A stretch of 30,253 nt of DNA from an uncultured Anaerolineae bacterium (GCA_934216615.1 CAKQCB010000014.1:1-30253); one strand, 5' to 3'; counted from the stretch's first letter, positions 1 to 8,216 are shown. Translations and numbers: made by a program. Notes: generated by a model not told the origin, from the sequence alone.

Positions 1-435
1 GGAGAGGACAAATACGTTTTTCACCTCAAGACAGGTTATATCTTGGTGGGCAAGTCGGTGACTTGCCCCTACGAATTCTTCATGTGTGACGTGATTCTTC
101 CCGCCCTCTACCCATGGAGAGGGCACGACCTTGTCGGGGTGAGGTGCGTTTCAACCTCACCTGCTGCGCTCCGCTTAGCCGTCCTCTCCGTAGGGAGAGG
201 ACAAATACGGTTTTCACCTCAAGATAGGTTATATCTTGGGGGGCAAGTCACCGACTTGCCCCTACGAATTTTTCATGTGTGACGTGATTCTTCCCGCCCT
301 CTCCCCATGGAGAGGGCACGACCCTGTCGGGGTGAGGTGAGGTTGAAACGCACTTCACCTGCTGCGCTCCGCTTAGCCGTCCTCTACCCCATGGTGAGGG
401 CACGATAGCGAAGCGATCGGGGTGAGGTGAGGTTG
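1..435 (+). repeat. Interspersed multi-hairpin repeat, array 1 (three units)
   Basis: Three head-to-tail units of a repeat that recurs at 21227-21648 and 29164-29686. Unit 1 (1-146) is cut by the window edge; unit 2 (155-339) is complete; unit 3 (353-435) has lost its middle, joining the left arm of hairpin 1 to the right arm of hairpin 3. A complete unit starts CCTCACCTGCTGCGCT and ends CGGGGTGAGGTG. Its ends are inverted copies of each other. Inside, in order, are hairpin 1 (CCTCTCC/GGAGAGG), hairpin 2 (GGGCAAGTC/GACTTGCCC), hairpin 3 (CCCTCTCC/GGAGAGGG) and hairpin 4 (CGAC/GTCG or GATAGC/GCTATC). Open frames across it are not genes. It resembles a REP/BIME or MITE family, but no matching transposase is present here. 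Confidence 0.9.
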
Positions 436-444
436 TTTTCCAAC

Positions 445-474
445 TTGACTTTGAAGCCAAAAATCGGCTATAAT
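445..474 (+). promoter_or_regulatory. Strong sigma-70-type promoter
   Basis: TTGACT at 445-450, an 18-nt spacer, and a perfect TATAAT at 469-474. It begins ten bases after the end of repeat array 1 and fires into a region with no long gene. Predicted transcription start is about 481. Confidence 0.7.
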
Positions 475-513
475 TAGAACAATTGATCTAATAACTCAAA
501 GGGGATGTTGAGC

Positions 514-561
514 ATGTGGATTGATCGGCTGTTGCAACTGTACAAGTGGTGGAAATCTTAG
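514..561 (+). CDS. Tiny ORF, 15-residue Trp-rich peptide
   Basis: Encodes MWIDRLLQLYKWWKS and stops with TAG. The SD AAAGGGG (498-504) lies 9 nt upstream of the ATG. An in-frame ATG at 505 would add MLS but sits directly on the SD. The peptide is basic and amphipathic with three Trp, which would suit a membrane-active peptide or a toxin-like peptide. A leader peptide reading Trp codons is also possible, although no biosynthetic gene follows. Support comes from the promoter, SD and terminator around it; at this length a chance ORF cannot be excluded. Confidence 0.35.
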   Translation: MWIDRLLQLYKWWKS

Positions 562-727
562 GCTAAACGTAGCCTACACCTATTGACAACATCGGATATC
601 ACCTGCCCTGAAAGATCATGTTCAACGGAATCACATCTTATTGTTACGCCAAGCAATGTCTACGAACAGATTTTTAAGGCCAAACCTTTTGTGAACTGAA
701 AACGAGCGCCATTGGTGATTGGGATCA

Positions 728-759
728 AAAAGGACAATCTCACGAGATTGTCCTTTTTT
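728..759. terminator. Bidirectional intrinsic terminator
   Basis: Stem AGGACAATCT (731-740) pairs with AGATTGTCCT (745-754) around a CACG tetraloop. It is extended by A:T pairs and followed by T6 on the plus strand and T-rich sequence on the minus strand. It ends the 481-760 unit and, four bases beyond its stop codon, the minus-strand lipoprotein gene. Confidence 0.85.
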
Positions 760-762
760 GTT

Positions 763-1194
763 TCACTCATTTTCGATGGAGTCAACCAGCGTTTCAAAAA
801 GAGGCTGGAATAAATCTGCTTGGGGCTGTGCGATGATCCCCGCAATATAAAGCGGGGTATTGTTTGCTGTGATGGTCGTCTCGCGCGTGGTGAATTCATC
901 CGCTTCACACGGTAGCTCAGGCAGGGTGATCGGCGTGGTGCTGACGATCATCAAGGCGCAGTTATCCGGCGCGGCAAAGGTCAACGTCAGCGGGTCGATT
1001 GCGGAACTGGTGATCGTTCGCCAGCCGTGCGGGGCATCTACTGAAAAAAGGGATGTACGCACCCGTCCATCTGCGTCGGCGATGACCGGCGCGCCCGCAG
1101 TTTGCGCCAATAAATCAAGCGGTTCAGACGGCGCAATTCTGCCACATCCCACTAAGAGGCAAACCAAACTGAGAAACCCCAGCGCTGATTTCAT
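763..1194 (-). CDS. Putative lipoprotein, unknown function
   Basis: A 143-residue protein. I start it at the Met that begins a classical lipoprotein signal (MKSALGFLSLVCLLVGC; lipobox LVGC, lipidated Cys17) instead of the longer frame, whose extra N-terminus lies inside the upstream gene. The start overlaps the preceding stop in ATGA, so the two genes are probably translationally coupled. The mature part (about 125 residues) includes a short APHGWRT stretch and two further Cys (in NCAL and PCEA) that could form a disulfide. No family recognised. It is probably anchored on the outer face of the membrane, and works with the gene before it. Confidence 0.7.
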   Translation of the reverse strand: MKSALGFLSLVCLLVGCGRIAPSEPLDLLAQTAGAPVIADADGRVRTSLFSVDAPHGWRTITSSAIDPLTLTFAAPDNCALMIVSTTPITLPELPCEADEFTTRETTITANNTPLYIAGIIAQPQADLFQPLFETLVDSIENE

Positions 1195-1727
1195 GGGGCG
1201 CGGTTGGGGGCGTCGGGGTTTTCGGCCATGTTGCGTGAGGATGGGTCCCCACAATGTACCCAACCCGCCCAACTCGTCACGCGCCATGCTTCCGGCTCGA
1301 CTTCATCCATTTGGATGTAGGTACAAACCCCGCTTCCCCCTGTCCCGCGTTCGTAAGTGGCGATCACATCTACATGCCAACGGGTGCGGCCATCGGGCAG
1401 GGCTTCGGGCGCGGAACGTCGATACACGGCGGATAAAAGCGCGCCCCAATCGTCGGGCACATAATCATCTACACATGCGGATACACTGCCATCAGGACAA
1501 TTTTCCGCGACCCATGTGGTTAACGTCGCATCCAATTCGGCATGGGCGAGATCATCTTCCCCGCGTGACGCCGCGTTGACAAACGTCACCGCCGAAGCGT
1601 AGGCGGGATGTGTCTCTTGGGGGATCAATACTGCTGTGGCGACCACGATGAGGATGACAAGAATCGCTAAGCCCAGAGAGAGCCATAACCATAATTTTGA
1701 TTTACGTGGGGAATTTTGAGCGGTCAC
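1191..1727 (-). CDS. Single-pass membrane protein, unknown function
   Basis: A 178-residue protein with a short basic N-terminus, one transmembrane helix (about residues 12-34, rich in Leu/Ile/Val), then a roughly 140-residue extracytoplasmic domain with Cys at CPDGSVSAC and two later Cys. The domain has the size and the HVDVIATYERG/WRVTSWAGW pattern of NTF2/SnoaL-like or DUF4878-type domains; this is a guess from pattern only. The start is GTG with a weak SD; no in-frame ATG lies nearby. It is first of a two-gene operon with the lipoprotein and diverges from the metallo-hydrolase gene at 1810. Confidence 0.65.
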   Translation of the reverse strand: MTAQNSPRKSKLWLWLSLGLAILVILIVVATAVLIPQETHPAYASAVTFVNAASRGEDDLAHAELDATLTTWVAENCPDGSVSACVDDYVPDDWGALLSAVYRRSAPEALPDGRTRWHVDVIATYERGTGGSGVCTYIQMDEVEPEAWRVTSWAGWVHCGDPSSRNMAENPDAPNRAP

Positions 1728-1809
1728 TTCGTTTTAACTGCCAGTTGTTCATATTTTCACAGAAAGTGGCTATTATAGCATGCAATCTTTAGCTCACTGG
1801 AAAGTTGTG

Positions 1810-2685
1810 ATGCGCGCACAAACCCTACAAAAATTAAGCCCACACGTTTATTGGATGCCCCCTGATGTGCCTGACCGTCCTTCACTGGCGGCGATTGTAG
1901 GCACACGTCACACCTTGATGTTGGATGGCGCGGCATCCCCCGCTCACATGCAGTTATTCTTGGACGCCTTAGCCCAAGAGAACGTGCGCCCACCTGATTT
2001 TGTGGCGCTGACACACTGGCATTGGGATCATATTTTTGGGTTGGCGACGTTACACGTTCCCGTGATTGCGAATGTGCGAACAGGGCGCAGAATCGCTGAG
2101 CTGGTCCCGCTGGATTGGACGGACGATGCGTTAGATCAACGGGTGGCTGATGGGCGTGAAATCGCCTTTTGTGCAGACAACATTAAATTAGAGTTGCCTG
2201 AGCCACGAGCGGTAAAGATCGTTCAGCCGAGCATCCTCTTTGATAAAACCTTGCAATTTGATCTCGGTGGTGTAACCTGCATTGCTGAGCATGTCGGTGG
2301 CGACCATGCAGAAGATTCAACGATCTTTTACATTCCGGAAGATCAGTTTCTGTTTTTAGGCGATTGTCTATACGATGCGATCTATGCGCCAGTGAGACAT
2401 TACACACGAAAAAATATCCTGCCCCTATTAGAGAAAATTCTTCACTATCCGGCAGTATGTTATAGCGAGGGACATTCATCCTGTTTAACTTCCGCCGAAA
2501 TGCGCCAGCTCGCACAACAGTTTCAACGGGCGGCGCAGGTGGTGATGGCGTTGGGTGAAAACGCCCCACATGCTATCCCTGACGTTTTGAAAGCCGAACT
2601 CGGTTTAGATACGCTGGAACGTCAGCAAGAATTTACGGAGTTGGTGCAGGGCTTTGTCAATGGAATGACGCGAGAGGGTGAATAA
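1810..2685 (+). CDS. Metallo-beta-lactamase-fold hydrolase
   Basis: A 291-residue protein with the HxHxDH metal motif (H69-W-H71-W-D73-H74), a third-His site HVGGDH (161-166), the bridging Asp in FLGDCLYD (D185) and a late His in EGHSS (H222). That is the full two-metal set of the superfamily. Substrate is not predictable: members include glyoxalase II-like thioesterases, lactonases and phosphodiesterases. I start at the ATG at 1810 (SD GGAAAG, 5 nt gap). An in-frame ATG at 1780 lies almost on the predicted transcription start, since a -10 box TATTAT sits at 1771-1776. The MscS gene follows 15 nt later, probably in the same operon. Confidence 0.85.
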   Translation: MRAQTLQKLSPHVYWMPPDVPDRPSLAAIVGTRHTLMLDGAASPAHMQLFLDALAQENVRPPDFVALTHWHWDHIFGLATLHVPVIANVRTGRRIAELVPLDWTDDALDQRVADGREIAFCADNIKLELPEPRAVKIVQPSILFDKTLQFDLGGVTCIAEHVGGDHAEDSTIFYIPEDQFLFLGDCLYDAIYAPVRHYTRKNILPLLEKILHYPAVCYSEGHSSCLTSAEMRQLAQQFQRAAQVVMALGENAPHAIPDVLKAELGLDTLERQQEFTELVQGFVNGMTREGE

Positions 2686-2700
2686 AAGGTGGAAAGTGAA

Positions 2701-3807
2701 ATGTTCCAAGATACCCGAATAATTCTAGCGCGAGTGCTGATTTTTGTCGTGATTCTCGCTGTATTGTGGCTTTTTAATCGGCTTTTTACACGGCTCATTG
2801 CTCAGCCTATCGTCTCGATGCTCTCCAAACGCGGTTTGGATGATCTCAGACAAGACATCGCCACGCTGGTCAACCCACCGCTTCGCACGATTATGGTAGC
2901 GATTGCCTTACAAGCCTTTGCGATCATCTTTGAAGTTTCCCCCAGCCTACGCCTATTTTTTGATAATCTTTTCAGAACCTTGATCGTAATCGCCATCATT
3001 CAATTTGTGCATCACTTTATTTCGTCAATTGTGATTTCACGGCGACGGCTGTTCTCGTTTACGGGACTGGTCATTGAAGAACCGCTCATCCCCTTCATCC
3101 GCACCGGAATTTCCATCCTTGCGATTGCCATCACGTTAGCGATCATCATCCAAGTGTGGGGCTATGATGTCTCAGGCTTGATCGCAGGGTTAGGGATCGG
3201 GGGTTTAGCACTGTCCCTCGCCGCGCAAGACACGTTATCTAACCTCTTTGGCTTCACGGCGCTGATAGGGGATCGTCCTTTTGTCGCAGGTGAATTCATT
3301 AAGACCAAAGATGTAGAAGGCACGATTGAACAGGTAGGCTTGCGCTCTACCCGTATTCGACAGGCTGACCAAGCGATTGTCGCCGTTCCGAACAGCATGT
3401 TGGCCGCATCGGCCATCTTGAATTGGTCGCGACTGTCGAAGCGCTTCGTCAATATGACGCTCAATTTAAGTTACGATTCTGAAGCGGAAAATTTACAGCG
3501 CTTTCTCGACAAAACACGGGTAATGCTTCGTGAACGCGAGTTCGTAGAAACTGATTCGGCGGTGGTGTTTTTTACCGAGTTTGGCGAAACGTCGATTCGG
3601 GTACTGGTGCGCTGTTACCTGTTGATCACCGACTGGAAAGAATTCACGGCGGAAAAAGAGCGCATCTTTTTAGAGATCATGCGCATTATCGAAAGCGAAA
3701 ACTTGAAAATCGCCATTCCCCGCACCGCGTTATATATCAAAAGCAGTGAGGCGACTCATTTGGGCATGGCGGATGCAGGGTTTGAGAATTTAGACAATTT
3801 ACAATGA
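2701..3807 (+). CDS. MscS-family mechanosensitive ion channel
   Basis: A 368-residue membrane protein. Hydrophobic helices lie near residues 5-25, 60-85, 90-110 and 130-155. They are followed by the MscS pore helix and beta-domain entry, about residues 156-200 (VSGLIAGLGIGGLALSLAAQ then DTLSNLFG and IGDRPFVAGEFI). The Gly/Ala-rich pore helix packs tightly in known MscS channels, which open on osmotic downshock. The C-terminal part has the usual alpha/beta cytoplasmic cage. A GTG at 2689 is also in frame, but the ATG at 2701 has SD GGAAAG at 2691-2696. It follows the metallo-hydrolase by 15 nt. Confidence 0.93.
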   Translation: MFQDTRIILARVLIFVVILAVLWLFNRLFTRLIAQPIVSMLSKRGLDDLRQDIATLVNPPLRTIMVAIALQAFAIIFEVSPSLRLFFDNLFRTLIVIAIIQFVHHFISSIVISRRRLFSFTGLVIEEPLIPFIRTGISILAIAITLAIIIQVWGYDVSGLIAGLGIGGLALSLAAQDTLSNLFGFTALIGDRPFVAGEFIKTKDVEGTIEQVGLRSTRIRQADQAIVAVPNSMLAASAILNWSRLSKRFVNMTLNLSYDSEAENLQRFLDKTRVMLREREFVETDSAVVFFTEFGETSIRVLVRCYLLITDWKEFTAEKERIFLEIMRIIESENLKIAIPRTALYIKSSEATHLGMADAGFENLDNLQ

Positions 3808-3869
3808 GTGTGTTGCCTATCTGCGTGTATAAAGGTCAGTACGGCATTTGCGTAGGAGCATGAGGAATT

Positions 3870-4859
3870 ATGAAGGTCTTGGTCACAGGTGGCGCAGGGT
3901 ATATCGGAAGCCATGTTACAGAGGCGTTAATTGCTGATGGGCATGATGTGGTGGTTTTTGATAATTTGAGCGCTGGGTATCGAGCGGCGGTTCACCCCAA
4001 AGCGATCTTTGTCGAAGGCGACCTGCTACAACCCGAACAGGTCAATGCAGTGTTTGACGCGCACGCATTCGATGGCGTGATGCACTTTGCTTCACACATC
4101 CAAGTGGGCGAAAGTATGCAAAACCCCTTTAAATACCTTCATGATAATTACCTTACTGTGATGAACGTTCTACAGGCGATGACCGCCCATGAGGTCAAAC
4201 GGTTTATCTTGTCCTCTACGGCAAACCTGTTTGAAAAACCTGAGCATGTGCCGATCAATGAAGATGAACAGATCATCCCCGGCAGTGTCTACGGCGAGAC
4301 AAAATTCTTTGCGGAACGCATGCTCACATGGATGGATCGCATTTATGGGGTGCGTTACTGTTGTCTGCGTTATTTCAATGCCAGCGGGGCACATCCGAAC
4401 GGGCATATTGGGGAAGATCATCAGCCTGAAACGCATTTGATCCCGCTCATTCTACAAGTGGCGATGGGCACGCGTGAGCATATCACCATCTACGGTGACG
4501 ATTATGCAACACCTGACGGGACGTGCATCCGTGATTACATCCATGTGAGCGACTTGGCACGCGCACATATTTTAGCTTTGCAAGCCTTACAAGACGGGCC
4601 AAGCCGTGTTTATAACTTAGGCAGTGGGCGCGGGTATTCTGTGCGCGAAGTCATTGACAGCGTGCGTGAAGTGACTGGTCACCCCATTCCCGAAGTGATA
4701 GGACAGCGTCGCGCGGGGGATGCGCCGATTCTGGTTGCAGACAATACACGCATCGGCGAAGAACTGGGGTGGGAACCGCAGTACGGTGATCTGCGTGAGA
4801 TTGTGGCGACGGCGTGGAAATGGCATCAAACTCACCCACACGGATATAATGAATCATAA
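3870..4859 (+). CDS. galE: UDP-glucose 4-epimerase
   Basis: A 329-residue short-chain dehydrogenase/reductase-type epimerase interconverting UDP-glucose and UDP-galactose. The N-terminal Rossmann motif TGGAGYIGS (6-14) binds NAD, and the active site has S115-S116-T117 and Y141-xxx-K145 (VYGETK). [10 protein letters not shown] and DYIHVSDLA are typical of GalE. Length is normal for the family. SD GAGGAATT lies just before the ATG. The 62-nt gap after mscS contains a possible -10 (TATAAA near 3828), so it may have its own promoter. Related UDP-sugar epimerases (UDP-GlcNAc, UDP-GalNAc) cannot be ruled out. Confidence 0.93.
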   Translation: MKVLVTGGAGYIGSHVTEALIADGHDVVVFDNLSAGYRAAVHPKAIFVEGDLLQPEQVNAVFDAHAFDGVMHFASHIQVGESMQNPFKYLHDNYLTVMNVLQAMTAHEVKRFILSSTANLFEKPEHVPINEDEQIIPGSVYGETKFFAERMLTWMDRIYGVRYCCLRYFNASGAHPNGHIGEDHQPETHLIPLILQVAMGTREHITIYGDDYATPDGTCIRDYIHVSDLARAHILALQALQDGPSRVYNLGSGRGYSVREVIDSVREVTGHPIPEVIGQRRAGDAPILVADNTRIGEELGWEPQYGDLREIVATAWKWHQTHPHGYNES

Positions 4860-4920
4860 GATGGCTATCAGCTTATAGCGGTGATGTGAAAACTATTCGC
4901 TCCTAGCTAGAGGAAAAAAC

Positions 4921-5403
4921 ATGCAACTGTATTTTTTTCGACATGGTTTAGCTCAACCGAATGAAGATGGCAGTTTGCTCGATCATCAACGTCAGCTCAC
5001 ACTGAAGGGCATAGAGCAAACACGCATCGCGGCGCGCATGATTCGTGGGTTAAAGATTCGTCCTTCACGGTTATATTCCAGCCCGTTAATACGTGCCCGT
5101 CAAACTGCTGACATCATCGGTCAGCGCTTGGATATCGCCGTAGAAGTGCGTAAAGAAATCGGCCCTGGGTTTTATTTGCCCGCGGTTGAAGACTTGATCC
5201 GCGATTTAGGGCATCACGATCAAGTGATGTTCGTGGGACATGAGCCGGATTTTAGCCAGACGATCAGCGCGTTGATAGAAGGCGGGAATGTGCAGGTGAA
5301 AAAGGGTGGGCTGGTTCGTGTGGACATCACGCACTATCACCCTTTAAAAGGCACGCTGGTGTGGATGCTCACCCCTAAACTGTTTCGCCGTATGCGTTAT
5401 TAA
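4921..5403 (+). CDS. sixA: Histidine phosphatase (SixA-like)
   Basis: A 160-residue branch-1 histidine phosphatase. The catalytic RHG (R7-H8-G9) is at the N-terminus, the phosphate-binding arginines are in SSPLIRARQTA (R58, R60), and the second catalytic His is in FVGHEPD (H107). The compact length and lack of a lid domain fit SixA, which removes phosphate from phospho-His of signalling proteins. No phosphorelay gene is nearby, so the target is unknown. SD AGAGGA precedes the ATG. It sits between galE and a creatininase-family gene in the same orientation. Confidence 0.85.
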   Translation: MQLYFFRHGLAQPNEDGSLLDHQRQLTLKGIEQTRIAARMIRGLKIRPSRLYSSPLIRARQTADIIGQRLDIAVEVRKEIGPGFYLPAVEDLIRDLGHHDQVMFVGHEPDFSQTISALIEGGNVQVKKGGLVRVDITHYHPLKGTLVWMLTPKLFRRMRY

Positions 5404-5438
5404 AATACATCATTTGTACTTTTGAGGGGATCGTTATC

Positions 5439-6158
5439 ATGCGTTTTGAAGATTTAAACTGGATGGATATCGAGCGTTACTTGGAAACCGATCAACGTGT
5501 GATTTTGATCAGCGGGGCGACGGAACAACATGCGTATAACAGTTTGTTGACGGATATCCTCATTCCAACCAAGTTAGCAGACGCGGTCGCTGCCCGTGAA
5601 AATGTGTTGATTGCCCCTCCGCTAACTTACGGCGTCAGCCCGTATTTTATGGCCTATCCGGGAACGATCAGCTTGAGCCAATCCACCTTTGACGCCGTGA
5701 TGATTGATGTGGTGTACAGCTTGATCCATCACGGCTTCTCGAAATTTTTTGTCTTGAATGGGCATGGTGGCAACACGATGCCGAGCGTATTCCAAGAGAT
5801 CAATAATGACGGCGCGGTGAAGATCGACTGGTATGATTGGTGGAAAGAAAACGGCGTTAAGCACTTTGAAGCTAAATATGAGATCAAGGTCAGCCATGCC
5901 AATTGGGGCGAAAACTTCCCCTTCAACCGCGTTGCTGAGGTGCCTTCCGGCGCAAAACCCACCGTCATCCCCGACATCACTGCCGACCCGCACGAAGTAC
6001 GACAGGTTTTGGGCGATGGATCATATGGCGGGCCATATCAAATTGCTGATGATTTGATGAGCGAGATGTTTGCGATTGTCGTGGAAGATATCTGCATCCG
6101 CCTGCGCAGACTGAACGACGAATCAAGCAAACTCAATAATGAGTTCCAACCGTCCTAG
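5439..6158 (+). CDS. Creatininase-family amidohydrolase
   Basis: A 239-residue protein with family metal positions: E and H in GATEQH (26-31), Asp in LLTD, His in NGHGGN, and a later Glu in SHANWGENF. The usual EQHGPHLPL loop is replaced by EQHAYNSLL, so the second shell of the site is altered although the metal ligands remain. Relatives include creatinine amidohydrolase, the riboflavin/F420 enzyme ArfB and mycofactocin MftE; the actual substrate here is unclear. SD GAGGGGATC precedes the ATG. The last 36 bp overlap the convergent FHA gene. Confidence 0.85.
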   Translation: MRFEDLNWMDIERYLETDQRVILISGATEQHAYNSLLTDILIPTKLADAVAARENVLIAPPLTYGVSPYFMAYPGTISLSQSTFDAVMIDVVYSLIHHGFSKFFVLNGHGGNTMPSVFQEINNDGAVKIDWYDWWKENGVKHFEAKYEIKVSHANWGENFPFNRVAEVPSGAKPTVIPDITADPHEVRQVLGDGSYGGPYQIADDLMSEMFAIVVEDICIRLRRLNDESSKLNNEFQPS

Positions 6159-6986
6159 ACGAATCGCATCTCCATGACTGACGATGCGCAGTTCCTTGGG
6201 GTGCAAACGCTGTTCGTTTAAATACGTCCCATTGGCGCTGTTCAGGTCTGCGATGCAGATGGACAGGTCTTTTTTATTGTACTGAATCATCAGGTGTAAG
6301 CGAGAGACACCCATCTCTATCGCTTGCGCTTTACTCAAGTCAATGTCAGGTTGTAGCGTGCTGCCATCATCCCGCCCCACAATCACATTGTGATCGTAAT
6401 CTTGTGGGCTGATGAAGAAGTACGTACTGCTGTTGACCACTTTTAAGACCAGCTTCTTGTTGATGTCAAAACGACGTTTGGCGGGTTCGGCTGAGTTTGA
6501 TTTAAACCGTACCGTCTTGACGTTGGTATTATTCTCATCCAGCAGATACCCACACGAGTAACAGTAAATGTCGGCCGCATCGTTAATTTTGCTACACTGC
6601 GGGCAGACGGTTTTGGTCGCTTTATTGGGCATCGAACGCGCTTCAATCGTCGGCGAGGGATCATCTTCGAGGGGTTGCGCTTCAGAGGCTTCTGTCAACC
6701 AGTCTACCGCGCGGGTTTCTTCCGTCGAACGCTTTTGGTTGGAAAGGGGGGTGCTAGACATCCGCTCAACGGATTCACGCGGATCGTCTGTTGTGAAAGG
6801 TTGCGTGTCCGGACGTTTTGTTTTAGGTTGACCTTCAACGAGTTTCACCTGCTGAACAAATTCACTCATTTCAGCAGGGGGAAGCAGTTCCACGCGACGG
6901 CGCAACATCTCTAAAGCAACAGCTGCACTGACTCCACTACGTCGAAGTTGTTGATAATCCTTGAGCAAATCGTTCGCAACAGTCAC
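6123..6986 (-). CDS. Zinc-ribbon and FHA-domain protein
   Basis: A 287-residue protein with three parts: an N-terminal helical segment (1-50), a charged low-complexity linker (52-125), a four-Cys zinc ribbon (C128xxC131, C142xxC145), then a C-terminal FHA domain (about 200-285). The FHA part has the phosphothreonine-binding set G204-R205, S228-R229-x-H231 and N252-G253. FHA domains read Ser/Thr kinase signals; no kinase is in this window. Start is GTG with SD AGGA seven bases upstream. The 3' end overlaps the creatininase-family gene tail to tail by 36 bp. Confidence 0.88.
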   Translation of the reverse strand: MTVANDLLKDYQQLRRSGVSAAVALEMLRRRVELLPPAEMSEFVQQVKLVEGQPKTKRPDTQPFTTDDPRESVERMSSTPLSNQKRSTEETRAVDWLTEASEAQPLEDDPSPTIEARSMPNKATKTVCPQCSKINDAADIYCYSCGYLLDENNTNVKTVRFKSNSAEPAKRRFDINKKLVLKVVNSSTYFFISPQDYDHNVIVGRDDGSTLQPDIDLSKAQAIEMGVSRLHLMIQYNKKDLSICIADLNSANGTYLNEQRLHPKELRIVSHGDAIRLGRLELIIEFA

Positions 6987-7348
6987 TTGTTTATCCTAAT
7001 GAACGTCCAGATAATCTTTCTATCTACAAATTACATTGTGATATAGAGCGTGAGAATGTCAAGCAGAAAGATTCATTGAGTTGAAAAATAGTTATATTTT
7101 TGTGGGGGTAACTTCCTTGAAAAACATCAATTTTCAGAGAAAAAGTACAATATGATACAGAATTACAAATAATCTTACTTTTCATATTATATTTTCACAT
7201 CTGTTTCATAAAATAACCCATAAGATTTACACGGGTTTTGTGACATCAATTCAAACCATTTGGCATGATGTCACTTGGAAAGTGCCCGTAATACCGTTAA
7301 CATTTTGATACCTGTGAACGGATTTATCATCAATTGATGGAGAAGAGC
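6987..7348. other. AT-rich divergent promoter region
   Basis: No ORF. It separates the FHA gene (-) from the sugar isomerase (+). An inverted repeat, TGACATCA (7241-7248) and TGATGTCA (7266-7273) with a 17-nt gap, lies just before a weak promoter (TTGGAA 7275-7280, 17-nt spacer, TAACAT 7298-7303). It is a candidate operator. A smaller hairpin, AACCC/GGGTT with a T run, spans 7215-7238. The minus-strand promoter of the FHA gene should lie near 7020-7200, which is AT-rich, but no single match stands out. Confidence 0.5.
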
Positions 7349-8092
7349 ATGTCTAAATTATTAGCCGTCCAACTTTACTCTGTACGCGACGCACTCGCAG
7401 AGGATTATGACGGCACGATTCGCCGAATTGCAGCGATGGGCTATAACGGCGTTGAAACCGCCGGCATGTATGGCGAAGCGCCCCAAGTGGCGGCACGGCT
7501 TTATAAATCACTCAACTTACAAGTGCCGAGTATGCACGTTCCCCTTCCGCTCGGAAATGATAAAAACCGCGTTTTAGATGCCGCCGCCGCGTTCGATTGT
7601 CGCACTATCGTTTGTGCTTACCTTCCGCCGGAAGAATTTCAAACCGTCGATCAAATTCGCGCAAACTGTGATCGTCTGAATGAAGCGAGCGCGGTTGCAC
7701 AAGAGAATGGTCTGCGCCTTGCATATCATAACCATTCATGGGAATACCAGAACATCAACGGGCATTATGGCTACCAAGTCATGGCTGAATATTTAGCGCC
7801 CGAAGTCGTGTTTGAAATTGACACCTATTGGGTGAAAACCGCTGGTTTAGACCCCGTTGCCGTGTTGAATGAGCTAGGCTCCCGCGTGCCCTTACTGCAC
7901 ATCAAAGACGGCCCCGCGACGCTGGAAGACCCCATGGTGGCCGTCGGTCAAGGCGTGATGGATGTGCCCTCCATTATCGATGCTGGAAAGTCTGCCAACT
8001 GGTTGGTAGTGGAATTAGATCGATGCGCAACCGATATGTTAACCGCCATTGACGAAAGCAGTACCTACTTAAAAGGGCTGTTGGCTGAATAA
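7349..8092 (+). CDS. Sugar phosphate isomerase/epimerase, TIM barrel
   Basis: A 247-residue protein of the xylose-isomerase-like TIM-barrel (AP endonuclease 2) family. It opens with LAVQLYSVRDAL, contains MGYNGVE, a YHNHSWEY metal-site His pair, FEIDTYWVKTAG and LLHIKDG, all typical of inosose dehydratase, IolE-like and hydroxypyruvate isomerase-like proteins. The metal ligands (Glu, Asp, His) appear intact, so an active isomerase or epimerase is likely, but the sugar cannot be named. The ATG at 7349 is chosen because GGAGAAG lies about 7 nt upstream; TTG and ATG codons just before it sit on that SD. It is a single-gene unit with its own terminator. Confidence 0.82.
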   Translation: MSKLLAVQLYSVRDALAEDYDGTIRRIAAMGYNGVETAGMYGEAPQVAARLYKSLNLQVPSMHVPLPLGNDKNRVLDAAAAFDCRTIVCAYLPPEEFQTVDQIRANCDRLNEASAVAQENGLRLAYHNHSWEYQNINGHYGYQVMAEYLAPEVVFEIDTYWVKTAGLDPVAVLNELGSRVPLLHIKDGPATLEDPMVAVGQGVMDVPSIIDAGKSANWLVVELDRCATDMLTAIDESSTYLKGLLAE

Positions 8093-8184
8093 CTCTAGTT
8101 GAACAAGTCGCTATAACATTGTGAAATAGCGCATGGAACCGCACGAGATGCGAGAAGCGACTGAGACAACTGAATAAAGATGAA

Positions 8185-8216
8185 AACACCCCGCTCATTA
8201 GGCGGGGTGTTTTTTG
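8185..8216 (+). terminator. Intrinsic terminator of the sugar isomerase gene
   Basis: AACACCCCGC (8185-8194) pairs with GCGGGGTGTT (8202-8211) around a 7-nt loop and is followed by a run of T. Confidence 0.9.

Larger units (their letters stand above)
481..760 (+). ncRNA. Candidate short transcript with tiny ORF
   Basis: A stretch bounded by a strong promoter (445-474) and a strong intrinsic terminator (728-759), giving a predicted RNA of about 275 nt. It carries a 15-codon ORF at 514-561 with an SD, and a 6-bp hairpin (TAGGCT/AGCCTA, 559-576) that overlaps that ORF's stop codon. The remaining ~150 nt show no coding frame. It matches no RNA family I recognise: there are no tmRNA, 6S or SRP RNA hallmarks. 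It could be a leader-peptide RNA, a small regulatory RNA, or a peptide mRNA. Confidence 0.4.

Noticed and set aside
1..435. CRISPR array
   Set aside because: Units are 150-197 bp with internal palindromes and no short constant repeat with unique spacers; no cas genes in the window.
43..460. Open frames of 70-80 codons in repeat array 1
   Set aside because: They read through the hairpin repeat on both strands (SVGRGQ and SPHPDR-type peptides) and recur at each array. They have no SD, and their composition follows the repeat.
582..610. Second promoter (TTGACA at 582)
   Set aside because: No acceptable -10 box at 15-19 nt downstream.
481..760. tmRNA, 6S RNA or SRP RNA
   Set aside because: No tRNA-like ends or tag ending in LAA, no long closed-stem bubble typical of 6S RNA, and no SRP Alu or GGAAGCAG-like motif.
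860..1579. 239-codon plus-strand frame
   Set aside because: Antisense to two coupled minus-strand genes that have a lipoprotein signal, a membrane helix and a 4-nt overlap; the plus frame is rich in Arg, His and Pro and has no SD.
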